The notes under the pieces were generated by a model, which worked only from the letters and a program-made list of their open reading frames with translations, had not been told where the DNA came from and did not search any database. From NCBI GenBank assembly GCA_011799875.1, contig CM022297.1, positions 71,437,868-71,501,867 of the forward strand: 64,000 nucleotides of DNA. The letters run 5' to 3'. Below, in pieces: positions 22,436 through 33,694 of this stretch. Both the position numbers and the translations under genes were made by a program. Source of the DNA: Thinopyrum elongatum. Taxonomy: Eukaryota > Streptophyta > Magnoliopsida > Poales > Poaceae. Numbering within the stretch: position 1 is the stretch's first letter; each line of letters starts with the position of its first letter.

Positions 22436-25400
22436 AGCCATGATATACCTTTCGAGGAGATGTCCACTCCATTAGTAATCCAGTCACCTGGGGTAATTGG
22501 CAAACTACCATGGTAAGCCACGGTAACCACATTGTGATTGGAGGATTGATGTTCCCCGTTTCTCTCATTGCTCTCAAGACCTCCAACGTAGACATTATTC
22601 TGGGTATGGACTGGTTGAAACCTCATAAAGCTTTGATTGACTGTGCCACTGAGTCAGTCCGCATCGCACACCCTTCCGGCCAAACCGTCAGATACTCAGC
22701 TCGAACAGTTCAGAACGCCGAAGCTCAGATTTATGCTCTAAATGCGTTGAATGCTTCACCTCTCGAAGGCATCGAGAACGTTCCAGTTGTTCGTGATTTT
22801 CAAGATGTCTTTCCAGACGAACTTCCAGGAATACCCCCTGCTAGAGCTGTCGAGTTTGTTATCGACTTGAGACCAGGCACTACCCCTATTGCGAAGCGTC
22901 CTTATAAAATGCCTCCGCACCACCTTCTTGAACTTAAGGAGGAAATCGACAAGTCACTTAAGAAGGGTTTCATCCGCCCCAGTTCCTCTGCTTGGGGAGC
23001 ACCTTCACTCTTCGTTAACAATAAGGATGGAACTAACCGATTGGTTCAGGATATCGGCCCATTAACCAAGCCACAATCCAGAACAAATATCCGCTTCCCC
23101 GGATCAATGATTTGTATGATCAGCTTGCTGGATCCTCTGTGTTTTCTAAACTCGACTTGAGGTTGGGTTATCATCAGATCCGTGTTCGTGAAGAGGATAA
23201 TCCCAAGACTGCATTTGTTACTCGCTACGGCTCTTATGAGTACACTGTAATGTCATTTGGCTTAACAAATGCTCCAGCCACATTCTCCCGTCTGATGAAT
23301 TACATCTTCATGGATTACCTCGACAAGTTCGTCGTGGTTTATCTAGATGATATTCTGGTATATTCGAAGAATAAGGAAGAACATGCCGAACACCTCCGTC
23401 TTGTACTGGAAAGGCTTCGAGAACACCAGTTGTATGCCAAATACTCCAAATGTGAATTCTGGCTTTCTAAAGTAACCTACCTTGGTAATGTGATTTCCAA
23501 GGATGGAATTGCTGTTAACCCGGAACGAGTTCAGGCTATTCTGGACTGGACTCCTCCGAAGAACTTCAAGCAAGTGAGAAGTTTTCTTGGCCTTGCAAGC
23601 TATTGCCGTCGGTTTGTTAAGAATTTTTCTAAGATTGCTAAGCCTTTGACTGATCTGCTTCACAAGGGCGTTAAGTTTGAATGGACAGAAAAATGTCAGG
23701 AAAGATTTCAAACACTCAAAGACAAGCTGACATCTGCCCCAGTACTTGCTCCTCTAGATTCCCGCAAAGATTTTGTGATCTATTGTGACGCACCCCATGA
23801 AGGATTGGGCTGTGTCCTAATGCAAGAGTGTAAGGTGATTGCCTATGGCTCTTGTCAGTTGTGCCCACATGAAGAGAATTATCCGGTACATGATCTAGAA
23901 CTAGCTGCTGTCATCTATGTATTGAAGTTGTGGTGACATTACCTCCTCGGTAATCGTTGCGAGATCTACACGGATCATAAAAGTCTAAAGTACTTGTTCA
24001 CTCAGCCATCTCTCAACCTCCATCAGCAAAGATGGATGGAGGCCATTACGGACTATGATTTGGGTATTTCTTATACCCCTGGCATGGCTAACGTGATGGC
24101 TGATGCCTTAAGCCGCAAGTCCTATTGCGACAACCTCATGGTTAGGTGAGCTCAACCTTGTCTTTTTGAAGAACTGTGCAAGCTGAATCTGCGTATTGTT
24201 CCACAGGGTTCTCTTAATAACCTTGTGATACAACCAGATCTCGAGAAAGCTGTTAAGAATGCGCAAGCTAAAGATGCTGAAATTGATCTGATGAAGAAAA
24301 ATCTTCACCTTGAAAAGTACAGGGATTTCTCGCTGTCTGGAGATGGAACCTTGTATTTCAGAAACCGCATTGTGGTACCTCACTTCGAGCTTATGACTGA
24401 CAAAGTCATGAAGCAGGCACATGATACCCCGCTGTCTATTCATCCGGGTAGCACCAAGATGTATCATAATCTCCGTCAAAGGTATTGGTGGTAAAAAATG
24501 AAGCAGGATATTGCTCGGTACGTTGCTGAATGTGATGTGTGTCGTCGCGTTAAAGCAGAACATCAGAAGCCGGCTGGAATTCTGCAACCACTTCCTATTC
24601 CTCTATGGAAATGTGATAAGGTTCAGATGGATTTCATTACAGGACTTCCCAGGTCACAGAAGGGTCACGATGCTATTCTTGTAGTCGTCGACCAACTTTC
24701 TAAAGTTGCACACTTTCTGCCTGTCAAAGAGACTATCACTGCTAGTCAGTTAGCAGAGTTGTATATCTCCAGAATTGTTTCACTCAACGGTATTCCGAAG
24801 GAGATCAGTTCGGACCGTGGCGGCCTTTTCACTTCAAAGTTCTGGGAAAGTTTCCAAGAAGCTATGGGAACTCATATTACCTGGAGTTCAGCTTATCATC
24901 CCCAATCCCATGGCCAAGTTGAGCTAGTCAATCAAGTGCTTGAAGACATGCTTCGAGCTTGTGTCATTTCTTTCGGCAAAAAGTGGGAAGAATCTCTTCC
25001 GTATGCCGAGTTCTCTTATTACAACAGCTATCAAGCCAGCTTGAAAATGGCTCCCTTCGAAGTACTTTATGGACGTAAGTGTCGAACCCCTCTGAATTGG
25101 TCAGAAACTGGGGAACGACCGATCGTGGGTCCGGATATTATTCAACACGCCGAAGAACAAGTTCGTATTGTCCGGGAAAATCTCAAGGCGGCTCAGGACC
25201 GCCAGAAGAGCAATTATGATCACAAATGATGGGGTTTGACTTATCAACCTGGTGATCAAGCTTATTTGCGAGCCACTCCTATGAAGGGCACTCACCGTTT
25301 TGGAATTAAGGGCAAGTTAGCTCCACGCTACATTGGTCCTTTCCGCATTGTTGCAAGACGTGGTCAGGTGGCATATAAGTTGGAGTTGCCACCGCAATTC

Positions 25401-25679
25401 TCTCATATCCACGATGTCTTTCATGTGTCGCAACTTCGTAAATGCTTCAAGGAATCTCCGCACCGAGATGTGGATCACGAGATGCTCGAATTGCATGATG
25501 ATCTTTCTTATAAGGAGTATCCGATCCGCATTCTCGACGAAGCTGAACGTCGGACCCGTCAGAAGGTTACCAAGTTCCTCAAAGTTCAGTGATCAAATCA
25601 TACTGAAGATGCAGCCACTTGGGAACGCGAGGATAGCCTCCGTGCTGAATACCCCGAACTTTTCCCTTCTACCTCTTAA
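22436..25679 (+). pseudogene. Broken pol: protease, RT, RNase H, integrase, chromodomain-like tail (copy 1)
   Basis: Aligned to the open pol of the nested element, this copy keeps most motifs: the RT YLDD box (about 23345), an RNase H CDA motif (about 23785), an integrase zinc region with CDVC (about 24532), an integrase core with MDFITGLP and SDRG plus its glutamate in GQVE, and a chromodomain-like WERED tail. Breaks: a 1-bp loss near 22495, a 1-bp loss near 23050 (the usual QDYRP becomes QDIGP), and in-frame stops at 23934, 24147, 24492, 25227 and 25590. It cannot make reverse transcriptase or integrase. The 23050 loss and the 23934 and 24147 stops are shared with copy 2; the 22495 loss is private. 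Confidence 0.9.
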
Positions 25680-25699
25680 TTCTCGGGACGAGAATTCTT

Positions 25700-25715
25700 A
25701 TTAGTGGAGGAGATT
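25700..25715 (+). promoter_or_regulatory. Polypurine tract before LTR 2
   Basis: The purine-rich agtggaggagat abuts the LTR start at 25716. It is the position and composition expected for the plus-strand primer in reverse transcription. The same tract precedes LTR 3 at 47440-47454. Confidence 0.75.
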
Positions 25716-28700
25716 TGTAACACCCCCAGTGGTTAGCCACAGTAATCCCACTTTTGATAATGCCATGTCAGCATGACCAATAGTGCTTAAACATCATTTG
25801 GATCCTATCTCTTTTCAAATTCAAATTCAAATGGAAATTCAAACTAAAAGTGGAAACAAAAGTTGTTCAAATCTGAAAACCAAAATGTTCATAATATTGT
25901 AAATATTCCAGAGATAATTCTAAAATTATAAACAACATATACTAAATTAATTATGTGCCTCCAACAGCAACAAAACAGAGGTGTTTAATCCATTTTCATT
26001 TATTTAAAATCCAAATAAAATTCAATTACCCCCAAACCTTTTTATAACAGAGCTAGAAGTTGCACTATAAAATGTGGCTAGTTCACCTATTTTACAAAAG
26101 TCTATTTGGGGCTAAACAATTTGCAAAACAGGAGCTAAAAGGAAAAACAGGAAAAGAAAATAGAAAAAGGGGAAAGCAGCCCACAGCTACTGGCCCTAAG
26201 TGGCAATAGTGGCCCAGCCCGCCTGGCCTTTTCCCTCACCTCCCGCACTGCTCCCCCTGGCGCGCTGTCGAACAAAGCGCGTGCACGCGCGCGCACAGCC
26301 AGACCCCCTCTCCCCTGCACGATAGCGCGCGCCCGCGCCCGTGGTGGATAAGGGCCGAGCCCCCTGCCTCCCTGACCTCCCCTCGCCTCACTTCCCCCTC
26401 TCTCTGCCTCGTCCCCGTTCTCCCCACCGCAGCAGGGCGCAGCCATGGCCGCCACCGCGCCGTAGCCACGGCCACCGAACCCTCCTTGCCGCTTCGCCGT
26501 GTCCAGCAGCACCGCCTGCGTCGACTACGCCGACTACGAGGACGGGCCCAAGCTCTACGCCACTGCATCGCCTCCACGCCGCCCTCTCCCTCCTCGGATC
26601 GCCGTCACACGCCATCGACGATTCCGGCGACCCCGAGCTTCCCCGAGCCCTCTGCCAGTTCCCTACAGCTCCGCGGTGAGCAGCCGCATCGGAACCCCCT
26701 CCTCCCTGTCCTTCCTCGTAGCCGTAGCAAGCCGCCGCCGTGCCCGTACTCTGTCCACCGCCGTCGCTGCCATTGCCGCGCTCCCAGAGCAGCTCAGCTC
26801 GGTCCAACAGCGCCGGCGTGCTCCTGGTGAGCTGCAGAGGCCGCCCCCTTTACTTTGCTCGCTAGCCCACTGCAGCCACGCGCCCGAGCACCACCCGAGA
26901 GCCCCGCCGCCAACCGTCGTCGCCGGCGTCGTTCTGGCCACCCCCGAGACCAACCACCACCACCACGCGATGCGGCTCGCCGCGCCCGTTCTAACGAGCC
27001 AAACCACAGCCCCGGGGATGCCCTGTGGGCGAATCCCGAGCCTCGCCGGTGCGCCTCGCCGCGATGGAGCTCGCCGGAGTGCCCTCCGGCCGGCGTCCGA
27101 CGTGGCCGACCGGGCCCCACCGCTGTGCCGCTGACAGCTGGGCCCCGCGGGCCTAGTTGACCCGGTCAGCCGCTGACTGGGCAACTCTGCCCCACTGACA
27201 TGCGGGCCCCATCACCTAAACATGTTTTATAAATAATTAAAACTATTAATTAAAATCTATAATTAATTAATTAGTTAATTAGTCACTGACAACTGGGGCC
27301 CACACCCCTAATTAGTTCTGTTAGTTTTAATTAACCCACTGTTAATTCACAGAGGCTGACAGGTGGGCCCCACCTGTAAGGTTTGACTCTGGTCAGCCAG
27401 AGTTGACTGCTGATGTCATCTTTTCGTCATGCTGACATCACCGTTTACTATTCTAGATAATTCGAATTTAAATAATTAAATAAAATTCAAAAAATCAATT
27501 AAACTTTAGAAAATCATATATTTTAAACCGTAACTCCGATGAAAATAATTTATATATGAAAGTTGCTCAGAATTTCGATACGAAGCTGACTACGCCCTCT
27601 GTATTCCTGTCAGATGTCCCTAGCTAGATGAACATGGAACTTTTTGCCTGTTTTCGATAAATGAATAGTGCCTGGCTTTTATAAAATAAATCCAAACAAA
27701 TTCCTAAAATAACTAAATGACTTAGACAAGTCTTTAGGCAACCCTGCACTGCACGTTAGCATAGCCTGCTTTGAGTTGCTCATGTTTGCTGTGTATTTAT
27801 ACTGCTTCCTCCCCCTCTTCTCTCTCGTTAGACTCCGACGCAGTTCCCGGTACCGACGCAGCTCCGGAGCCCGACGCCACCATTGACGACTTTGCCTTTG
27901 CCGCCGAGCAACCAGGCAAGCACCCCCCCCTTGAGCATACCGATATCGCCTATTATTTCTCTCTCATGCTTGCATTAGAATTGCTGCTGCTGCTGCTTTA
28001 CCTATTCTGATGCATAGCCTGTTTATTGTAACCTGCTATTGAAACCTTACCTGCTTATCCTAAACTGTCTAGTATAGGCTGGGTAGAGACCTATCAGTGA
28101 CCCCACTTGTTTTGATTGCCCCGCTGGATTATCAGAAGACCCGATCGACGGGATTGAAGACCAGGCCCCGGCACCGCACATCGCCCCCCCCCCTTAGTTG
28201 TAACGACACTGCAGCGTTACTATCAAGTGCCGAGGGTGAAACCTCCTGTAGCACTTATGATGTTAACTCTGTAGAGTAGCTATTCGGTCGTGGTCATCGA
28301 GGGTGATTCCTCCTTCACCGCTTTCGATAACGACGCCGTCGTACAACACCTCAAGTGTGAACCCAGCGAGGGTGATTCCTCCGAGTTCACCTTGACTGAT
28401 ATATCGGGTAGGAATCCAACGAGGGTGATACCTCGGATTCCCCTGATGTTATGGACACACGGATACTTGGACTGTACTATTGTTACTTGGAAAGGCGGGT
28501 CGACCCTGAGGGGTACCCGCGTGTGATGTGAAGACGGGTTGCCTGGATGGTGCCCGAGTGAGAATACGAGGCGTGGCCGGGCATTCTTGGCCCTTGCCGC
28601 AAGTCCTCGAGGCGGGGCGACGGGGTCACATCGATCGTGAGTCTCTGCTCGTTACCGCACTACCAACACACTACGATTTGGATATTTGATTCGAGTGGGC

Positions 28701-29861
28701 CTTTGGCCCGATAGCACTAACCATCACGCGGGAAAAGTTATGGGCACTCTGCATCTATGCATCAGCAGAAAGCTTTGTCAGACGTCCAGTTCAGCATTGT
28801 GGCCGGTTCGGATCGTGTCGTTGGCGCTGGTATGGCCCAAGACCCCTGAGCGCTTAGGTTGTAGACCAGCGGGGACCTCTCTGCTAAGCTCTAGGTAGGG
28901 CTACGGTGTGTCTTTTGGCCGAGGTCGGGCATGACCCGGAAAAGTGTGTCCGGCCGGAGTTAAGCGAGTGTGGTGGGTAAGTTGGTGCACCCTTGCAGGG
29001 AAGAACTAATCTATGCATAGCCGGATCCTCGGTAACGGACACTCGGAGTTGTATCCCGATCGATAAAATTATAACTGGTTACTTGTGATGAGTATGGCTC
29101 TGGGATTGCTTCTCGCAGGGAGTCGAGAAGGGATCTCAGTACGAGGATGATGACTATATGGCTCTGGGATTGCTTTCTCGCAGGGAGTCGAGAAAGGATC
29201 TCTGGGTGAGGTTGATGACACTACTACTACATTATACTGTGCTGATCTACTCTCTTCTATTGCTGCAAGACCGCTGAAGATGCTAGTCTTCGATAGGACT
29301 AGGCCTCCTCTCTAATTCTGGCATTTCTGCAGCCCAGTCCACATATACAGCCGTTCTTTGATAATGTTGCATATGTAGTGTAGATCCTTGCTTGCTGAGT
29401 ACTTCGGATGAGTACTCACGGTTGCTTTGCTTTCTTTTTTCCCCATATCCTTTTGATGCAACCAGATGACGGAGCCCCTGAGACAGCTGCCCCCGCCGAC
29501 GATCGCTACCACTACCCCGAGGGTGGATACTGCTACGAGTTGGCCGACGACCAGGAGTAGGTTCGGAGGGTCCCAGGCAGGAGGCCTGCGCCTTTCGATC
29601 GCAGTGTTTTCTTTTGCCCCGCCTTCTAAGGGCTTATCTGTATTTTCTTTTATGTCTGTACTCAGATATCTGATGCTTCCGCTGACGGTTGTATGCGAGC
29701 TTATGTATTCGAGCCCTCGAGGCCCCTGGCTTGTAATATAAAGCTTGTATGACTTTATTTATGTTTTAGAGTTGTGTTGTGATATCTTCCCGTGAGTCCT
29801 TAGGCTTGATCGTGTGCATTTGCATGTATGATTAGTGCACAATTGAGCCGGGGGCGTCACA
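25716..29861 (+). repeat. LTR 2 (middle LTR), apparent hybrid of LTRs 1 and 3
   Basis: 4146 bp, same termini as LTR 1. From its start to about 29030, nearly every site separating LTRs 1 and 3 matches LTR 3: tctgaaaacc, attatgtgcc, caattaccccc, the 514-bp segment, the missing 38 bp, acacggatac, gagaatacgagg and gccggatcc. After about 29290 nearly all such sites match LTR 1: ccccgccttc, ctgtatttt, tatgtctg, gcgagctt, gcccctgg, tgatatc and gcatgtatg. One site at 29468 still matches LTR 3. A second primer site follows at 29865. Confidence 0.88.
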
Positions 29862-29864
29862 AGT

Positions 29865-29876
29865 TGGTATCAGAGC
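29865..29876 (+). promoter_or_regulatory. Second primer-binding site
   Basis: tggtatcagagc follows the middle LTR just as it follows LTR 1. The middle LTR therefore has 5'-LTR context on its right and 3'-LTR context (polypurine tract) on its left. Confidence 0.88.
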
Positions 29877-30480
29877 CGACTGCCTCTAGGAACCCCCCCC
29901 TTTCCAACTCCTTGGCTGAAGTTGAGTCTAATAACCGAAAACTGTTTTACTAACTTGGCTGTTTGGCTTACAGGCCCACGTCGCCTATTGGGTGGTATTA
30001 GGATCTTTTACTCCTCGACCTTTACTCTGGGACTCTGATCTCTACTCTATTCGGGTTAAAATTTTAGTAACTCCAACATTAGGTTCTCGTGATCACATCC
30101 ACCAGTTGTTCTGAAAATTTCCCCCGTTCCTTCAAGATTGCGGGCCAGGTTCTGCTTGCAGGATCCTTTTATCGAGGGCACCCTGTGTTGTCACTTGCAG
30201 ATTCCTCGCTCCAGCAGTTTTCTCCGACGTGATGTAGCCTTTGCTATGTCACGTTGTGTACTTCCTTACCGCGTGCCTGCGCGCCGCCTAGTTTGTCTAG
30301 CTGCGAGCATTCCCGAGCGCGTACTATCCGTTTGAATCTAACTCTGAGCATGGACTGGTATGTCTTTGATGACTACTATTATATAACTAATGCCTTCTTG
30401 ATCATTTCCCGTGTTACATCATGAATAACTCCATATACCTGGAGTTTTACTTGCTAATCTGCCCCTGTTGATTTGGCAGG

Positions 30481-31638
30481 ATGGCTGATTATCCTCCACC
30501 TCCACCTTATATTGCCGCAATGATGCAGCAGTTTGAACTGAACCGTCGGGTTATGACTGGGATATTGGCTCAGTTCCCAAACCAGAATGCTCATCAACAG
30601 CCTACACCAATAACTCTGCCAGAATTTGTGCGCCTTAACAAATCTATTTTCCGCAACTCCACCAATCCTATGGATGCTGATGACTGGCTTCGTGACGTCC
30701 TGTTTGAGATGGAATCAGCTAAGGTTGCTCCTAACAGTTACATCACCTTTGCGACATTTCACTTGAAGGGTCCAGCTGCTCAATGGTGGGAAAGCCACAA
30801 GGGTATGTTGCCTGCTGAAACTGTAACCACTTGGCAGGAATTTCAGTCAGCCTTTTGTGCAAGGTACACCCCTCCAGGTCTGATCGACCAGAAGAAGCAG
30901 GAATTCCGCAAACTCACCCAGGGAATAATGACTGTGGATGAATATCAGAGGAAATTCCTTGAATTGTCCCGCTATGCTGAAGATGATGTCTGCACTGATG
31001 CACATAAGCAGGAGAAATTCCGTGAAGGACTGCGTACTGATATAAACCTTGCACTTGCTGTCCATGATTGCACAGACTTCGCAACGCTAGTTAGCCAATC
31101 TATCCAAGTTGAAACTGCTCTGACTAAGTACCAGGAGTCGCTCAAGCGCACTCGTGATGATGGCTCATCCTCGGGTCAGCCTGTTCGGAAACGTCGAGTG
31201 TGGATTCCACACAATGTTCATCACCGACCCGCCCCTGTACCCAGGCCATTTTATGCTGCACCTCGTCTGCCTCCACCACCAAGACAACTGAACATTGCAA
31301 GTGGACAGCCCAATGTTGGTGTTTCTTCCCATAATGATGGTCTGTGCCGCCAGTGTGGACAGCCAGGGCATCGTACTATCAACTGCCGTCAGAGTCAGCC
31401 TCAACACACATCCCGTCCTTTTGTTGGTTGCAGGAAGAGCCGTCGAAAACATCCTTCCAGGAACCTTGAAACCAGACCACCTGCTAATCAACTTGTTCAT
31501 GTCAACCAAGTCAACATTGAAGAAGCTCGACAGGACCCCAAAATTGTGATGGACACCCTTCTAGTGAATTCAATCCCAGCTTCAGTCCTCTCTGATTCTG
31601 GAGCATCGCACTCCTTCATGTCTGAAAGTTTTGCGTGA
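30481..31638 (+). CDS. Gypsy Gag with zinc knuckle and protease start (copy 2)
   Basis: A second 385-codon open frame, colinear with the one at 21278 and ending at the same TGA (31636-31638). It has the capsid-type domain, CCHC knuckle and DSGASHSF protease motif in the same places. Substitutions relative to copy 1 are scattered (for example at residues 4, 22, 57 and 96) and none breaks the frame. Both copies keep gag open while both pol regions are dead. This fits a gag-retaining non-autonomous lineage that would need pol from elsewhere; that reading is inference. Confidence 0.9.
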   Translation: MADYPPPPPYIAAMMQQFELNRRVMTGILAQFPNQNAHQQPTPITLPEFVRLNKSIFRNSTNPMDADDWLRDVLFEMESAKVAPNSYITFATFHLKGPAAQWWESHKGMLPAETVTTWQEFQSAFCARYTPPGLIDQKKQEFRKLTQGIMTVDEYQRKFLELSRYAEDDVCTDAHKQEKFREGLRTDINLALAVHDCTDFATLVSQSIQVETALTKYQESLKRTRDDGSSSGQPVRKRRVWIPHNVHHRPAPVPRPFYAAPRLPPPPRQLNIASGQPNVGVSSHNDGLCRQCGQPGHRTINCRQSQPQHTSRPFVGCRKSRRKHPSRNLETRPPANQLVHVNQVNIEEARQDPKIVMDTLLVNSIPASVLSDSGASHSFMSESFA

Positions 31639-33694
31639 AGCCATGATATACCTTTCGAGGAGATGTCCACTCCATTAGTAATCCAGTCACCTGGGGCTAA
31701 TTGGCAAACTACCATGGTAAGCCACGGTAACCACATTGTGATTGGAGGATTGATGTTCCCCGTTTCTCTCATTGCTCTCAAGACCTCCAACGTAGACATT
31801 ATTCTGGGTATGGACTAGTTGAAACCTCATAAAGCTTTGATTGACTGTGCCACTGAGTCAGTCCGCATCGCACACCCTTTCGGCCAAACCGTCAGATACT
31901 CAGCTCGAACAGTTCAGAACGCCGAAGCTCAGATTTATGCTCTAAATGCGTTGAATGCTTCACCTCTTGAAGGCATCGAGAACGTTCCAGTTGTTCGTGA
32001 TTTTCAAGATGTCTTTCCAGAGGAACTTCCAGGAATACCCCCTGCTAGAGCTGTCGAGTTTGTCATGGACTTGAGACCAGGCACTACCCCTTTTGCGAAG
32101 CGTCCTTATAAAATGCCTCCGCACCACCTTCTTGAACTTAAGGAGGAAATCGCCAAGTCACTTAAGAAGGGTTTCATCCGCCCCAGTTCCTCTGCTTGGG
32201 GAGCACCTTCACTCTTCGTTAACAATAAGGATGGAACTAACCGATTGGTTCAGGATATCGGCCCATTAACCAAGCCATAATCCAGAACAAATATCCGCTT
32301 CCCCGGATCAATGATTTGTATGATCAGCTTGCTGGATCCTTTGTGTTTTCTAAACTCGACTTGAGGTTGGGTTATCATCAGATCCGTGTTCGTGAAGAGG
32401 ATAATCCCAAGACTGCATTTGTTACTCGCTATGGCTCTTATGAGTACACTGTAATGTCATTTGGCTTAACAAATGCTCCAGCCACATTCTCCCGTCTGAT
32501 GAATTACATCTTCATGGATTACCTCGACAAGTTTGTCGTGGTTTATCTAGATGATATTCTGCTATATTCGAAGAATAAGGAAGAACATGCCGAACACCTC
32601 CGTCTTGTACTGGAAAGGCTTCGAGAACACCAGTTGTATGCCAAATACTCCAAATGTGAATTCTGGCTTTCTAAAGTAACCTACCTTGGTAATGTGATTT
32701 CCAAGAATGGAATTGCTGTTAACCCGGAACGAGTTCAGGCTATTCTGGACTGGACTCCTCCGAAGAACGTCAAGCAAGTGAGAAGTTTTCTTGGCCTTGC
32801 AAGCTATTGTCGTCGGTTTGTTTAGAATTTTTCTAAGATTGCTAAGCCTTTGACTGATCTGCTTCACAAGGGCGTTAAGTTTGAATGGACCAAAAAATGT
32901 CAAGAAAGATTTCAAACACTCAAAGACAAGCTGACATCTGCCCCAGTACTTGCTCCTCCAGATTCCCGCAAAGATTTTGTGATCTATTGTGACGCACCCC
33001 ATGAAGGATTGGGCTGTGTCCTAATGCAAGAGTGTAAGGTGATTGCCTATGGCTCTTGTCAGTTGTGCCCACATGAAGAGAATTATCCGGTACATGATCT
33101 AGAACTAGCTGCTGTCATCTATGCATTGAAGTTGTGGTGACATTACCTCCTCGGTAATCGTTGCGAGGTCTACACGGATCATAAAAGTCTAAAGTACTTG
33201 TTCACTCAGCCATCTCTCAACCTCCGTCAGCAAAGATGGATGGAGGCCATTACGGACTATGATTTGGGTATTTCTTATACCCCTGGCATGGCTAACGTGA
33301 TGGCTGATGCCTTAAGCCGCAAGTCCTATTGCGACAACCTCATGGTTAGGTGAGCTCAACCTCGTCTTTTTGAAGAACTGTGCAAGCTGAATCTGCGTAT
33401 TGTTCCACAGGGTTCTCTTAATAACCTTGTGATACAACCAGATCTCGAGAAAGCTGTTAAGAATGCGCAAGCTAAAGATGCTGAAATTGATCTGATGAAG
33501 AAAAATCTTCACCTTGAAAAGTACAGGGATTTCTCGCTGTCTGGAGATGGAACCTTGTATTTCAGAAACCGCATTGTGGTACCTCGCTTCGAGCTTATGA
33601 CTGACAAAGTCATGAAGCAGGCACATGATACCCCGCTGTCTATTCATCCGGGTAGCACCAAGATGTATCATAATCTCCGTCAAAGGTATTGGTG
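31639..33694 (+). pseudogene. Broken pol, 5' part (copy 2), cut by the nested element
   Basis: It carries protease remainder, RT with YLDD (about 32550), RNase H and the start of the integrase zinc region, ending at 33694 where the reverse element begins. Shared lesions with copy 1: the TGA at the gag end, the 1-bp loss in the QDYRP motif (about 32256), and TGA stops at 33138 and 33351. Private lesions: TAG at 31816 (a Trp codon in copy 1) and TAG at 32823. About 1 kb of integrase present in copy 1 (24494-25499) is absent here; the sequence resumes at 47240. Confidence 0.9.

Noticed and set aside
22510..25592. Separate pol genes predicted from each open segment
   Set aside because: All segments are one broken polyprotein frame when aligned to the open relative at 37951-41586; the gaps are single stops or 1-bp shifts.
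32278..32280. TAA at 32278 as a further private pol stop in copy 2
   Set aside because: It lies in the wrong frame created by the shared 1-bp loss upstream; in the true pol frame the codons read through.
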